From contig CALZFC010000006.1 in NCBI GenBank assembly GCA_945643635.1, forward strand, positions 11,307,001 to 11,371,000: a DNA stretch of 64,000 nt, in the 5' to 3' direction. The notes under the pieces were generated by a model. The model searched no databases. It was not told where the DNA came from and worked only from the letters and a program-made list of their open reading frames with translations. Origin of the DNA: Allodiplogaster sudhausi (Eukaryota > Nematoda > Chromadorea > Rhabditida > Diplogasteridae). The position numbers and the translations under genes were made by a program. Shown in pieces: positions 24,583 through 36,965 of the stretch (position 1 is its first letter; each line of letters begins with the position of its first letter).

Positions 24583-26854
24583 TCAGACAATGCTGCCATA
24601 GTCGGAAGTGTTGGGTGAGACGTCGCGAGTTCCAGGAAGGAGATGCTGCTTGGTGTTGTGATGATGGTGGTGGTGGTGCAGTTTACGAGCGGGGGCAGTC
24701 GTGGAGCGGGCGACGACTGCAGAGATCTCGGACGCCGTGTCTACCACTGCCGCGCGGTAGCGATGCGGCCGGAAGTTGAATAGGATCAGGTGAATCTGCA
24801 GAAAAAACGCTGTTAGTATACTTTTTGTGTACAAAATTTCCACATAACGCTTTTATTGAGTATTAATTTAATATTTTGCTTTTAGCTATTTTATTTTAAA
24901 AGATGATTTCGAAGCCGGTATGTTGGAAGCTAGAAAAGCAGCCAAGTCACCAGTGATCCCACCAACACCACACTTCCTGTCACGTTGCTCTTATCACCCA
25001 CATGGCTAGCCCGTGACGAATTACGGAATGGTAAAAGTGGCAAGCAACCACGTGAGGAGCGAGCATATCAACCCCGCATTCAATATAACACTGTGGTAAA
25101 ATAGATTTTTGGAGAGAATTTATTACGAACGAGATTAAAGGAAGTGACTTATTCTCTACTAAATCATGAAACGCATAGCTGACCATGGACACGGCGATGG
25201 TGATTCCGAGGATGCCGCCTCCCATGACATCCGCGTAGCGGTGCTTGAAGTCACGCACTCGACTCAGGCAGATGAAGACGGAGAGGAGGAAGATTCCGAA
25301 CTGGGCGAAGGCACGGATGATAGGGGCCAGGCGAAGACGGTGGTGCAGGTACAGCTGCAAGACATGGAGGGATACCACGATAGAGAGAGTGGAGAGAGAG
25401 GGAGATGGAGAGAGAGAGAATAGATAGAGCGAGAGAGAGAGGGGGAGGAAAACGAGAGAGAAAGGGAGAAAGGAGAGCAAGAGAGATGGAGAAAGAGAGA
25501 GAGAGAGTGAGATGGAGAATAAATAGAGACAGCGAGAGAGAGGGGGAGGAGAACGAGAGAGAGAAATAGAGAGATGGAGAAAGAGAGTGAGAAGGAGATG
25601 GAGAGAGAATAGAGAGAGCGAGAGAGAGAGAGGAAGGAGAGAGAGAGAGAGAGCGAGAACGAAAGGGACTCGGACACAGAAGATAATGGTATTAAACAAT
25701 AAAGAATCGGAGAAATAAACTAACAATTGTGTACACGGCAAAGAAGAGAGATTGTGAAGAGTGCGATGAGGGGAAGGAGAAGTGTTGGTCAGGCGAAGAC
25801 TGAAATCGTCAATTTGAATTTGGCAATCCGAATCAATTTTTTATAATAAATACTATGTATTTCGGAAATAAATGAAAATTATTCTAACCTCCCCAAGGCA
25901 GATGAAGTCTTCGATGAAAGCGTTCGAGCCGAGGGGGCACAGCTGGTCCAGATTGGCGGGCCGGCAAAGGGCCATGAAGTTGGGCCGGAGACGGGAGGAG
26001 GTCCGCTTGAAGATGTTCGTGGACACCGAGGTCGCCAGAACGCCGCAAGTGTAGGCAGCTGAAGGGGAAGCACGGCTTAGAGCGGTTCATGTAAAGTGGA
26101 AAGTTAATGTCGAACCATAGAAGAAGGTGGTCTTCACGAGATAGGGATGAATGCGGAAGCGGCGAATCTCCACGTGCTCCAGTTGCTGCTGAATCCGCCT
26201 CACCAGCGAGTACTCCGAGATTGGCACCTGTCAAACACTTCAATGACATCTCATCATAACAAACACATATGTATATACATAATCGAATTTTTTTGTCTTC
26301 TCTGCACACTATAAATGTCTCAATGGTTTCTTCATTACTCGCGATCGTTTCTGTCTATTACTTTTATCAGTGAACGGCAGATCTGTTTCAGGAGACGGGG
26401 ATATGGCACTTTGCATTTTTCTGACTGACGGGTCTAAGAGGGGGGGGGGGACTTCGATGTGAGCGATAAGAGAGCTAGCGATGAAAGCTCGCGAGTAGAG
26501 ACTAGAGCCTTTGCGTGTATTTTATAGCCACGAGGCGAAATTTGTGACGAAAAACATGAAAAATACATTTAAAAAACTATACCATAATGAGCGTGATGAT
26601 GCCGTAAATGAGAGTCATCGTGTTTGAGCTGATCGACGAGGGTCTGTCCGGGTAGCGAATCTCGTCGTCATCACAGAAGAAGCCCTGCAGACGGATGATA
26701 TACTTCATTCACTACATTTATTGTGTTACAGTAATGTCTGAGAAGATGTCTGAGGAATACTGACCGAGTTAGTGTAGGGGATGTGGAGAGTGAAGAAGCG
26801 GGCAACGACTAGAATGGGAATGGCGGCAAGAGCAGTCACCAACTCGTGCACCAT
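24583..26854 (-). CDS. Lipid phosphate phosphatase (PAP2/LPP family)
   Basis: This is a six-helix membrane enzyme that dephosphorylates phosphatidic acid, lysophosphatidate or related lipid phosphates. Exons on the minus strand are: 26854-26765 (MVHELVTALAAIPILVVARF, TM1), 26684-26583 (TM2), 26227-26116, 26058-25889 (catalytic motif 1, Lys-6 residues-Arg-Pro, read KRTSSRLRP), 25799-25725 (motif 2, FPSSHSS), 25354-25184 (motif 3, SRVRDFKHRYAD) and 24795-24583 (cytosolic tail, stop). Exon lengths are in phase throughout and give about 310 residues, normal for the family. Motif 2 is usually Pro-Ser-Gly-His. Here the glycine is replaced by serine, while the histidine is kept. The tail carries seven consecutive histidines. 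GA-rich runs fill the intron at 25380-25680. The start is the first ATG of a hydrophobic first exon. The exact substrate is not shown by the sequence. Confidence 0.88.
25380..25665. repeat. GA-rich tract in phosphatase intron
   Basis: About 285 bp of GAGAGA, GAGATGGA and GAACGAGA units lies between phosphatase exons. It is CT-rich on the sense strand. Confidence 0.9.
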
Positions 26855-28144
26855 CTCGGAAAAAACGAAGTATAGAGCTTAAGGCCTCCGGTGTAGCGAA
26901 GAGGATGGAGGATACGGTAGCTGATGAAGTGGGAGTTCTTTGTCTCTGAAGAGACACTCGACGGAGCTTCTCTTATATGGCATCTGGAGGGAGGGGCGGC
27001 AGGTGAAAGTGAGAGGGGAACGACGCACGCGTGGGGGGCTGTCGCCTTCCCTCGCCCAGATGTCCAGGACAGAACGACGGTTTTCCCCGGCAAAAAATGA
27101 TGAGCGAAGAAGTGAAGAAGTAAGACTACGACAGAGATAAGGGTGAGGCGAGAACGGTAAGAAGGTAGAATTCACTGACAGAGACAAGCAGGCAAGCACA
27201 TTCTTCATTCACAGTGCTCTTATCAGCCGAGAGAGGGCGCACAGAGAACGACAAAATGATCCGAGGTGGACTCGTCCAATTTCGGATGTCGAGATCTCGC
27301 CAGATGTGAGAAAGGATGGCAGTGAGAAGGCAGGAAGACTCTGGAAGTTTGTAGAGAAATAGAGAAATACCTAGGAAAAATCTTTCATACAATGTAAAAG
27401 TACGTTTCTGGAAGATAGGCAAAAAACGCCAACAAACCCTTCCCAACCCTTCGCTGCAGAGTTATCCAAGCTGATTGGGAGTTCCCAAACGCTAAAAACT
27501 ACACTTTGATAACTGGAACCGTTTGTCAAATATGAAGAGGAAATGGAAGAAAGCAAATCTTGTGAGTCCTCTTCCAATCTCACTTCTTTTTCTCCTCATC
27601 ATCTACAGCCCCAGAGTATGATCTCGTCCTGGCAGTTCTACCGTGCCTTCTCGGAATGCCCCTGCTCTGGCACTCCGGCGGTGAACTACCCCCCTCTCCC
27701 GCACCATCCTTTCTCTCATCGAGGAAGACTCCGGGGCGGCCAAGTCTCAGTTTCTTTCTCCTCTCATCAGCTATCTTCCTTTATCTCTTCCATCTTCGCT
27801 CGCTCCTGCACTAAACCTATCACTGCCATAAACAAGAACTTATATTGGTCGGTCTCCTAAATCTGCAAGGAAAAAATCTATCTGTCGGAGAATTTCACAC
27901 ATCGGACGATGGAGTGATATATCCATCACGTTTGGTGTAAGGGATTCTGTGAAATTTGTTAGTCACTTTCAATAAATAATTTGGGTGCGAAGTATACTGT
28001 ATTTGAGCGCGCGTTTTCAATTTTGCATAGCAATCCGCTGCCCTTCACTTGGGTTCAGTCTTTTTGGAAACAGGTTTTGGTTGTTTTTCTTTCCGTCTAG
28101 GAAGTAGGTAGTGTCTTCATTAAATGAAGCTTCTTGCAGAATAC
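26855..28144. other. Divergent intergenic region
   Basis: This region separates the minus-strand phosphatase from plus-strand ZW10 and presumably holds both promoters. A segment near 27605-27680 on the plus strand reads a hydrophobic stretch (DLVLAVLPCLLGMPLLW) after an AG, but it has no exon partners. Just before the ZW10 start, CTTCTTGCAG sits about 8 bases upstream of the ATG. This could be a 5'UTR intron acceptor or a trans-splice acceptor. Confidence 0.45.
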
Positions 28145-31100
28145 ATGGCTGACGCTGACATTGAGAACTTGGAACGCCAGATACGCGATGGTATGAATGT
28201 TCTAACTATGTTTTGAATGCGTTCGTGCTTAATTTAAGTTTATTCGTTGAATTAGAAGGATCTATCTGTTTCAGAACTGGAGCAGATTGCTCTGAGCCTT
28301 CACCAGAAGTACGAACGTTTCGTTCCCGACCTTTTAAGCGAGGAATTTAGAGTTGGTTTTTTTTTCTCCCGAGCCTGTGCATTCTCATTCCTTTTAATTA
28401 GCTATTGCATTACATTCATTCATGACATCAGCCAATGCATTTTCTAGACAAATATGGTACGGTTTGTTTTCGCCTGCCTGTCCATTGTATGCAGTTTAGG
28501 ATGCGGATAAACTGGAGTCTCTTCATTCCAAAATTGGCGAGAAGTTGTCCTTGGTGGAGGAAGGGTTATCAACTGACAGCTTCAATACCACCGCTGCAAT
28601 GGTTACCGGTTTGGGGAAGTACTACCGTTATTAATCCACTGATTTTTAGCTGAAGGAGTTGCAAGTACGTTTGGAGCGGATCGGTGAATGTAGGGAAGTT
28701 GTCGAGCGCTTCTCTATCATTGAACGGTAGTTCAGCGGAACATTTTTTCACGCATTTCTTAGAAAGGAGTCTGTATATGGACTACTTATTTTTAAGCAGA
28801 CATTGTGTGCATATCGCAGGAATATTGCTGAACTTCGGATGCTTCCCGATCCGGCCGATTCTGCCATCCAAGCAGCAAATCTCATCGTTGAGTCTCGCAG
28901 ACTTCTCGTCGAAGCCCTTCAGGTTGAAAGAGAAGCTGGGATGGAATGGGTGTTGTGATCTTCTCCTTGCAGCTGATTGATCCCGACTCCCAACTCAGTC
29001 GCATCCACCAATCTCTTCAAATTGAGATCGCTGACACTCACTCTTTAATCGTTACGGATCTTGGTGTTTGGTTCAAGCAGGTCTGTTATACGGGGTTTCT
29101 TTTAGTTGTGCACGTTATCTTACTTGAATTTCGTTATAAGTCATCAATTCAGGCCATTAGTTTCCCCCAATCGCATGCTCCTCGCGTTGTTTCTCTTCGG
29201 ATTGCAATGGGCGACGTTCAGATGGCCTTGACTGTTGGTTTTTTTTATCTCTTCATATTTGGCAAAGGTTCCCAGTTTTTCGAGTTTAATTTTTAGCGCT
29301 TGGGAGCTCTCGATCAGCTCGGAGAACTCGACGGTCGACTTGGAAAGGTTTGTTAACTACTTCTTGGCGACCTTATCCACGAATATACACTTCAGGTGTC
29401 GACATTCATAATGGAGCTGATGGTAGAGTCGCTTCTCTCGAGCGGAGTTGGCACTGGAATGGTCGCGAGTTCCGAAGACCCCGTCGATGTCAGCCTCAAC
29501 CCCCCCCCTCTATCTACTCGACTGTAACTTTCCGGTATTCTATAGAACCATTTTATGCTTCAGACCTCAGCCGTCATTATTCGCGTCAAGACTGGACGAG
29601 TTCTCAAGAACCCACAGGATATTAATCCCGCAGGGATTTTTCAGTTGGTGTTTTTTTTAGCCATTTATTCTTTCTGATTTGCCTTAGAAAGAATAAAAAT
29701 CATTCAGAGCACTAACTACACTGTTCTCTTCGATTGCCGAACCCTTGGATCTTCCCGAGAAAGATGGGTCGGGGACTTCTCTGCGCAGACGGATTGGACA
29801 ACTTATTAAGGATCCTCTCATGACTGCTATCCTCAAGGTCGAGAATAAGTCATAAATAAGTGTTGCCAAAAGACTAATTGAAGAAAACCTGATATTGCAG
29901 AAGGTGATCTCCGTTGTGTCTACGGTCGATCGAGGAAGTGGCGACGAGTCTCTTCTGAAGAAGACTATGGAAATGGCAGAGAATTTCAGGGAAAATATGA
30001 TTGTGAGTTGCAAATTGTCACTCCATGTTCTAGGCTGCGTAAAAGGAAGTGCTTTAACTTATTTTGGAAAATTGAGTTTTAGAATTGGGATTTCATGCAT
30101 GGAGCAGTGCCTACTTTCGCCTCGTTTGCCGAGCAGAACGAGCGTATCTTCATCGATCGAAAGTGCGGACTTCTTCTAGCAAGAGCCCGCGATCTCATTC
30201 AACAGAACTACATTGAGCTGGTCACGGTCAGCACCTTTTCAACTCAGTGGTCACGGCGGTCGTTTTGTTATTCGTTTAATATAGTTTCCATATTTAGGTC
30301 GGCTCTGGTGAAGAAATGGAGAAGGAAACAGCTGAACATTTCAATGAGGATTTCGTCAAGGTCTGTTCTCAGAATCTTGTTGACTTGGTTGTGGAATGGA
30401 AAAAAAAGAACTGGCCATCCTCTGCCTATTTTCAGGGCTTGAAAATGCATTGCCGGAATGCTGATCAGACATATCCAAAGTTGTTCCAGCTGCTCTCGTG
30501 TAAAGCCAGGTAGGGAAAGATTGGTTGCAGGAAATGTTGTTGTCTCCTTCACATTTCTGACGATTGTAGCAAGTCGGTTGTCGAGCTGTTCGAACTCATT
30601 TACATGACCATGAGTGATGCAGTGCGGGCTGAGGAAGATGTTAGTGGAGAGGAGAGAGCAGGAATGAGAAAGAGAAGAGGAAGAGAGAAGAATGCGAGAG
30701 ATGCTTTGCAGTCGGCAATAGCTCGGCTTGCCTTGACTGGCCGGAACATGCTGCAACTGTTCCTGATTCTCACTCCTCGCCACCACAAAGTCGCTCTCAG
30801 CAGTGTTCCCCAGATGGCTGGTCGGTTCACCATTTGACTGGACTCGTTCTCTTTCTCATTCCTTCTACCATTGTAATCACGAGTGAACTGATTTAAAATT
30901 AGAAAAATAATTATCTTGTCAGCGGTGTACTACAACAATTGCTACTATCTGTGCCATCGAGTGATGATGCTTACGTTCGATGTTCTCAAGGAACTTGACC
31001 CCAATTCGAGCAAGGTTTCTTTTTTCAATCTCCCTATCCGTAATATAACAGAGGGATATATAACTAGCTATCTAATAAATGAATTAATATCTTACTTGGA

Positions 31101-32433
31101 TATTGAACAAGGAATAAAAGGTACTGTTGAGGGCCCCAAAGAACAGGGTGGGGGTAGTGGACATCAGCATGGGGTAGGCTGAAAATCAAGGTTAGATTAA
31201 AATGTTCGCCAAAAAGCTGGTGCGTTGTGGCACTGAGGAGGTTCAAAATCAGAATTGGATTTGTCAAATGGACAGTACCAATTTACTCCTAATATTCAAC
31301 GGATTCAGTTCGATCACTTCCGTCCTCTTTTCTCTGATTGTATCTGGCAACTTCGCGAGTCTGCCGCCAAAGTTCTCGAGTCGCTGCTGGTTCAGGTATT
31401 GTGGACTTCAGTCATCTTGACACTGCTTTATCTGAGATGTGGAAAATGGCATCTTTCACAGGTTCGTCGCCAACTCTCCGCGCTGCTATCTGATCATCAA
31501 TGTACGTCTTTCGTCACTATAGTTGTTTAAACTGTTCATTCCAACCGTATGCTGTTTTCCCCTATTGAAGGTCGTTTGCAGTGTTCGCTGGCACCGTAGA
31601 CATCAGCAAGCGGCAGGAGTGCGATAAGACCATTCTTGCCTGTCAGATGCAAGTTGACAGTCTCGCCTGTGTTTGGAAAGAGGTAAAAAAAACTCTTTCT
31701 GAGTTTTCGTTTTTGCTTTTTAAAGGAACTATTTGTTTTAGTACTTTGTTCCCTGAGCAACAGAAAACAAGATTATTATATGTCAGGTACTCCCTGAGAC
31801 GGTCTACTGTAAGAGCCTTGCTAATGTGTGCAGGTTCTTTATGGACGAACTCTTTGGAATACTCACCAAGTCAGCTTTTTTTCTCTGTTCATTTTATGCA
31901 ATGTTTTTTCTTCTTTTTTTGAAGGATGGAAGACATTCGTACCGACGAGGCTGAGGTTGCTTCGAATGTTCTCAGCAGCACTCTCGTAGCACTCGAAAAA
32001 CATTTCGTGGTCAGCCTCTTTGAAATACATTATGGCATAGTCATTTGATTTGAGTCCTTTGATTCATGAAATAGAGCATGAATAAGATCTCGTTGATAAC
32101 CGTTGGTTTAGATTCGCTCGATTCCGATGATGCAGAAGGAGTGTTCTTCCAGCTACTTCCGATTCAAGGAACTCATTTTCATTCTCAATGGCTCACTCCA
32201 GGTACCGTTACTTTGTTAGATGGAAATTTCTTTTCGATGCTAAAATTCTTTTCTTTATCTTCTTGATTCCGGTCGATCTTACATGAAAAGTGCTTTAGGG
32301 TGTGGACGATCGCTGGTGTGATGGGAAGGGGCCGCTGGCCGAGTGCCTTAAGGCAGATGAAGTACGCCATCTGGTCAGGGCTCTCTTTGCCAACACTGAC
32401 CAGCGCAAGCGGCTTCTCGAGAGAATCTATTAG
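28145..32433 (+). CDS. ZW10: Centromere/kinetochore and tethering protein ZW10
   Basis: ZW10 is part of the RZZ complex that recruits dynein and Mad1 to kinetochores, and of the NRZ complex that tethers Golgi-derived vesicles at the ER. About 24 exons run from the ATG at 28145 (MADADIENLERQIRD) to a stop near 32433. The family is identified by the C-terminal part. Around 30570-31014 it reads ALTGRNMLQLFLILTP and then AVYYNNCYYLCHRVMMLTFD. The end reads VDDRWCDGKGPLAECLKADE, HLVRALFANTDQRKRLLERI, which is the diagnostic ZW10 terminus. Other exons are mostly helical, as expected. My splice model gives about 777 residues, very near the usual length. Weak points are the exon 9/10 join (29488 to 29564, chosen because reading through hits a stop after a C9 run), the exon 10 donor near 29649, and a 75-base in-frame segment at 30361-30435 that may be exon or intron. 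The gene looks intact. Confidence 0.88.
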
Positions 32434-32957
32434 ATTCCATGCCTCCCCTTCTGTTTCCTCTCCGCCCTCTCTATCTCTCCCTCTTCACATGTCTTCTGGG
32501 TGTGCCATATGGCTTGGGCTCATTTCTTTTTAAAGAACCTATTATCTTTTTCGATGGTTTGTTGAAGCGGTGAATACAGCGAATACCGAATACAGCGGTG
32601 AATAGCTTAACCAATGTTCCCAAACGAGATTGCATGATTTTGCTTGTGACATTTGGTTTAAGATTCATTCCTCTTACGGTCAGTGATCTCCTTAATTTGT
32701 CAACTGTGAATTTAGGTTAATTCTGAGAGGTGAGCCTTCTTTAAGCCGTTCCGTCGGTTTGGGTTCACGTTTCATTACACTCCCGCGCTGTTTTCGGGTC
32801 TTGCATATTGTATTCTCTCCTTATGTAGAAAATGGTCTTAAAAGTAAAATGATGCTCTATTAATGTCCGCAATATCAATAGTACGATATAAATCCATTGA
32901 GTTTATATCTATTCTGTGGATGAGGCATTTAACAACACACAGTATTCCTGAATAGGG
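32434..32957. other. Short intergenic gap after ZW10
   Basis: About 0.5 kb separates ZW10 from the next same-strand gene. I see no gene in it. Confidence 0.5.
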
Positions 32958-33903
32958 ATGCTCTCGTCGAGGGCGGGATTGGCAAAGATAGCTTATCGAC
33001 ATGCCCACGTCACCAATGTGACAATTGTCGGAGCTGGTATCATGGGCACCGGAATTGCCCAGGTTGGAAGTTCTATTTTGGATTGTAGAGAATGAGTAAT
33101 GGAAGTTTTAGGTGGCATCTGAGAAGTGCTTCGGAGTGGTTCTGGTTGACAGGAACGAGGACATTGTCGAGCAAGCTAAGGTTTCTTTCACATAATTCTA
33201 AACTAAGATGGGTGAAGGTGTGTGTGACAAGTTAAACTGTGAGTTGCAGGTAAATATCGCCGCCAGTTTGAAGCGGGTGGCAGCTAAGAAGTTCCCCGAA
33301 ACTAAGAAGGTCACTTTTGGAGAAGTGAGCGCAATAATCCAGTAGTTCAGGCACAAGCAGCGTACGTGGAAGACACTTTGGCGAGGGTGAACAGCGCGAC
33401 GAGTCTCGCTAATGGGGTTTCTTCTTCTTCTTCCTTTTCATTCTCTCATGCTTTACTCGACTAGATCATGGAAATATAGTGTGGTGGGTATAGTTTTCTT
33501 TTCTTTCCTCTTTTGCTTTCTGCAAAATGTTATTCTGGGGACTTTGCAGTTATACAATGCGGACCTGGTGATTGAATGCGTGTTTGAGAACTTGGATCTC
33601 AAGCGGAAGATCTTTGCTGAAATCGAGGCAAAGACGAAAAGATTCCCAAGTCGTCCTTTACTACATTGAGTAAGGTTGTATGAAGCTGTGGAAAACCCGA
33701 ACGCTGCAATTGAAGTGTAAAATCTGCTTTATTATTGAACACTGCCAATATGCCTAGGAAATGCGGGATCTTGTCTGGATATGTTCATTCTTTGACGATA
33801 TCACCCTGCCTTTCACTGCAGCTCTGTTCTCCTGGCCACGAACACTTCTTCTCTTCCTCTCTCCGACGTTGCAGTGAACATGAAGGACAGGACCCGTTTC
33901 GGA

Positions 33904-33934
33904 CTCGGGTTTTGGAAATAGAGGCTAATTACAA
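33904..33934 (+). repeat. Left terminal inverted repeat, 31 bp
   Basis: It is identical to the reverse complement of 36966-36996. It is followed by AAAAAGTGAA, which also appears inverted about 25 bases inside the other end. Confidence 0.9.
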
Positions 33935-33978
33935 AAAAGTGAATGATAATTACCTTTCAACTCAGGCTTTTCGGGACT

Positions 33979-34050
33979 AAATTAGCTCGAGCTCCAGTGT
34001 AATTAGCTCGAGTTCCAGGATAATTAGCCTGACTTCCCAGGCTAATTACC
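33979..34050 (+). repeat. Subterminal TAATTAGC repeats
   Basis: Four spaced copies of an AATTAGC(C/T) core alternate with CTCGAG and CCAGG segments. Related motifs occur near the other end (36940-36980). Such subterminal repeats commonly serve as transposase binding sites; this role is inferred. Confidence 0.6.
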
Positions 34051-34429
34051 TGGTACTTTTTTTACTCCAAAGGTCAAATAAACTTTATACTGACTATATT
34101 GATTGTCTCTAAGCATTGCATATAGGTAAATACGTGGTTCGACAACACAACAAAAATAGTAACAACATCAGTATTCAACGTTCATTTAGAACAGCGCTAA
34201 GGGAAAAAAGCATGAGCTAGTGATTACCAGACATACAAGAATACGCTGATATCTAGTTTAACTAAAAAGCACTCGAGTTGAACAGCAAAATGAGAATGAT
34301 TGAAATGGCTCACGGCTGAAGACTTCTCACGAACTTGCGTTGACCACTTCAGAAGGAATCGAGAAAAGAGAGAAGAGATGAGTAGCGAGAGAAGACACGA
34401 TTCTCCACTCTGGCAACGAAGCGATGGAG

Positions 34430-34777
34430 GAGATACTCTGTGAGAGTCCATGTAAGGAATCCGAGAGAGAAGATCACCGCCCAAGACATGGAACCCAGCA
34501 CCACTCCTGGAAACTCTTTGCGCTAACATTTCAGGTACAATTAATCAACACAAAGATAGTGAGAGGTAAAGTGATAACGCGAACCTCTCCACGTCGTATC
34601 TCTTGAGTATTTCATAGGCAGCAGCATATGCATGGTCAAGCAGGCCGAGGTGCTAAAACAGCGCTAAACATCAATTAGTACACTAACTTGCTTAATTGTA
34701 GAATCTCGCGAACAAGAAGGTCGGGGACGATCGGAAGGACCATCAGCCACACAAAAAAACGACCGATAGGGCCACCT
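34430..34777 (-). pseudogene. Fatty-acid-hydroxylase-like fragment inside the element
   Basis: Minus-strand segments with good splice borders read, in order: GPIGRFFVWLMVLPIVPDLL (about 34777-34700), HLGLLDHAYAAAYEILKRYD (about 34652-34585) and FPGVVLGSMSWAVIF then LGFLTWTLTEYLLHRFV (about 34529-34420). The last resembles the membrane segment and first histidine motif (Trp-Thr-Leu-x-Glu-Tyr-x-x-His-Arg-Phe) of FA2H-type hydroxylases. The remaining histidine boxes are absent, so it is at best a fragment. Its location wholly between the TIRs suggests capture of host gene exons by the element. Resemblance is by eye only. Confidence 0.5.
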
Positions 34778-35898
34778 AGAAAAAACAGGTGTTAAAAGAG
34801 TGCTCATCTGAATATTATTTACACATAGTATTCAACTTAAATAAATAAAACATTATTTAAAAAAATAAACTAGTGCATGGTTATGATTGAATAAAATAAT
34901 AGCGAAAGAAAACATTCACAGCAAAAGGAAAAAAACAAGAAAAACACGGGGTATCAGTCAGTGTATTAGCGCCCGCCCGCTTCACAGGGGGTAGGCAAGT
35001 TCGTTATGGTGTGCGAGTGTATCTATAAATTGGGGTAGTCGACATTTCTGCCGACGTTTATGAAATCGCAATTCTGGCGATAACGTACTCGTTTATTGAG
35101 ACTTGCGTCACTTCTTGGGGTGCTTATCAACTTTTGTATTGTTGTTTCAGATTATTCTTGTCATCCACTGAAGAATTTTGTGTTTTCAGGTAACGTTTTG
35201 GTTCTACTTTTTGAGGAGCTCTATTGCGAGCAAATTTTATGAAGGAATTTTACGAATATCAGGTCAGCGAATTAATTTTAATACGAGGGTGAAGCCTATT
35301 TTCAGTTATCGAGCGATAGTTTCTGCTCTGAGAGAAGCAGATGCGACGAGATGCGAGGAAGCGCTTCTTCGCGGCGGCAGAGTCGTCCAAAGGTATAGTT
35401 TCGTTGAAGCTTTTTGCTTGAATTATATAGCACTTTTTAGTTCTACACATCCTATTCAAATGGGTTGGCAGCTGTTTCATTTGTTGTAATATCTTTTTAC
35501 TTTTGTTTTACTTAACATTACCGATTTTGTTGAAAATAGGGCATCGTTGAAAGGAATAACATTTCTTTATTGCAGCAGTGCTCTCTGGATGACAGGTGTG
35601 TGCTCGACTCGTGGCCTGTCCCCGCGAAGGTTGGACCCCACCTTCTTCCCCCTTGTTCCCCCCCCCTTTATATTTGGTTAAAATATAAATGTGTTTGTGT
35701 TTGCTGTGTGTTGTGTGTTGCAGAAATTGGGAAGTAATGAGGCTGTCTTGGGCTGGTGTCAGTTTCTTTGGTGTGAGAAGTGGAACTCCGAGCGACCGGC
35801 AGACTGCGAGACAGACATTTCTATGGATTTCTCTCTTCCTTTCCTCGGGAACAACTCCAATCATCCCTTTTACTTTCTGTGCAATAGCGTTCATGGTG

Positions 35899-36078
35899 TT
35901 ATATGTCGCCGTCTTTCGAAGTCGCGTGATGGGTCGGCATGTCTTCCTCTTCCTCTTTGAATTCCTTAGGGACCACGTCAGTAACTGATTCTCGCGTGTT
36001 TTCTGTGCAACTCGTTCCCGGGGGGTGGAATCCGCCGTAGCCGCTGAAGCCGCCGAATCCATTGTTGTACTCGCCCAT
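35899..36078 (-). CDS. Short Gly/Phe-rich open segment inside the element
   Basis: A 59-codon frame starts at the ATG at 36078, with MGEYNNGFGGFSGYGGFHPP followed by an acidic region (EFKEEEED), and then stops. The Gly/Phe-rich start is reminiscent of the N-termini of replication protein A 32-kDa subunits and of some RNA-binding proteins, but nothing proves either. Another frame of the same strand stays open further. It may be a captured first exon. Function is unknown. Confidence 0.35.
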   Translation of the reverse strand: MGEYNNGFGGFSGYGGFHPPGTSCTENTRESVTDVVPKEFKEEEEDMPTHHATSKDGDI

Positions 36079-36965
36079 GATTGACCTTTAACAAAAAGAG
36101 GAAAAGGATAAACAAGTTGAACATCGAAAACAAGACCAGTAACAACGCCAGTTGTTAATACATCCAAGCGTCTTTTTTCCCGCCCAAGACGAATGCTCAA
36201 ACTTTTGGAGGGAGTTTAAATCACTTCGATCGATGCATTGGGAGGCGGGCTCGGCAGAGCTGTATCCTGTGCCTTGACGCGACGCATGAAACGGGCGCAA
36301 CGCGGAAAAATACGGTATTCGCTGTGTCAAATTTCCGGAATTTTTTAAGGGCGGGTACCCTACGTGCCGCTTTGCACTGAATCGCGTGCCGGAAAAAATT
36401 ACGAGTACGGGAGGTCAACATGGCCATGTTAGGCCAAAACATGAATATTCGGAAGTCTCGAACGGAAAACCCTTAAGGAATTCGCACAGTTCGTTGCTTA
36501 AAGGTGTACTAAAAAATCATTCCCGTGATAAATACAGTACTCTAATTATATGTCAGTAAATATGAACAGGCGTTACATTCGGTGTGCGAGTGTCATAAAG
36601 TTTGTTTTCCGAAACAGAAATAGGCTCGCTCACTACCGGGCTCACCAAAGTTCCGTGAAAAACCTGTTTCTGACTACGACTCCTCCGATGCGTTGTCCCA
36701 AAAAACCTCTTCTTGCTCTTGCACTCATATCTAGAACAGTTTTATGAAATAAATAGCAAAGAAACACAAGTTAAAAACATCAGAACAAAAAAAGAAAGGC
36801 AACGCAAGTGATTTCAATCCAGAGACGCCACTCTTTCCCCATTTCTTGAAAACTCACTTACCGAGAGCACACTACTTACACCACATGCCGCACCAAAATC
36901 GTTTTAAAATTTTGAAGCTAACGAAGCCTTCACTTTTTTGCAATTAGCCTCACTTAGCGTGGGAA

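Noticed and set aside
24980..25741. 253-codon open frame on the minus strand taken as one gene
   Set aside because: Only 25354-25184 is a real exon (phosphatase motif 3). The rest is translated GA tract and intron.
27600..27690. Hydrophobic plus-strand segment as an exon of a membrane protein
   Set aside because: Single isolated stretch, with no partner exons on either side between the phosphatase and ZW10.
35899..36078. Replication protein A subunit carried by a Helitron-type element
   Set aside because: The Gly/Phe-rich start is only vaguely RPA32-like. The element has perfect TIRs and no Helicase/Rep signs, so it is not a Helitron.
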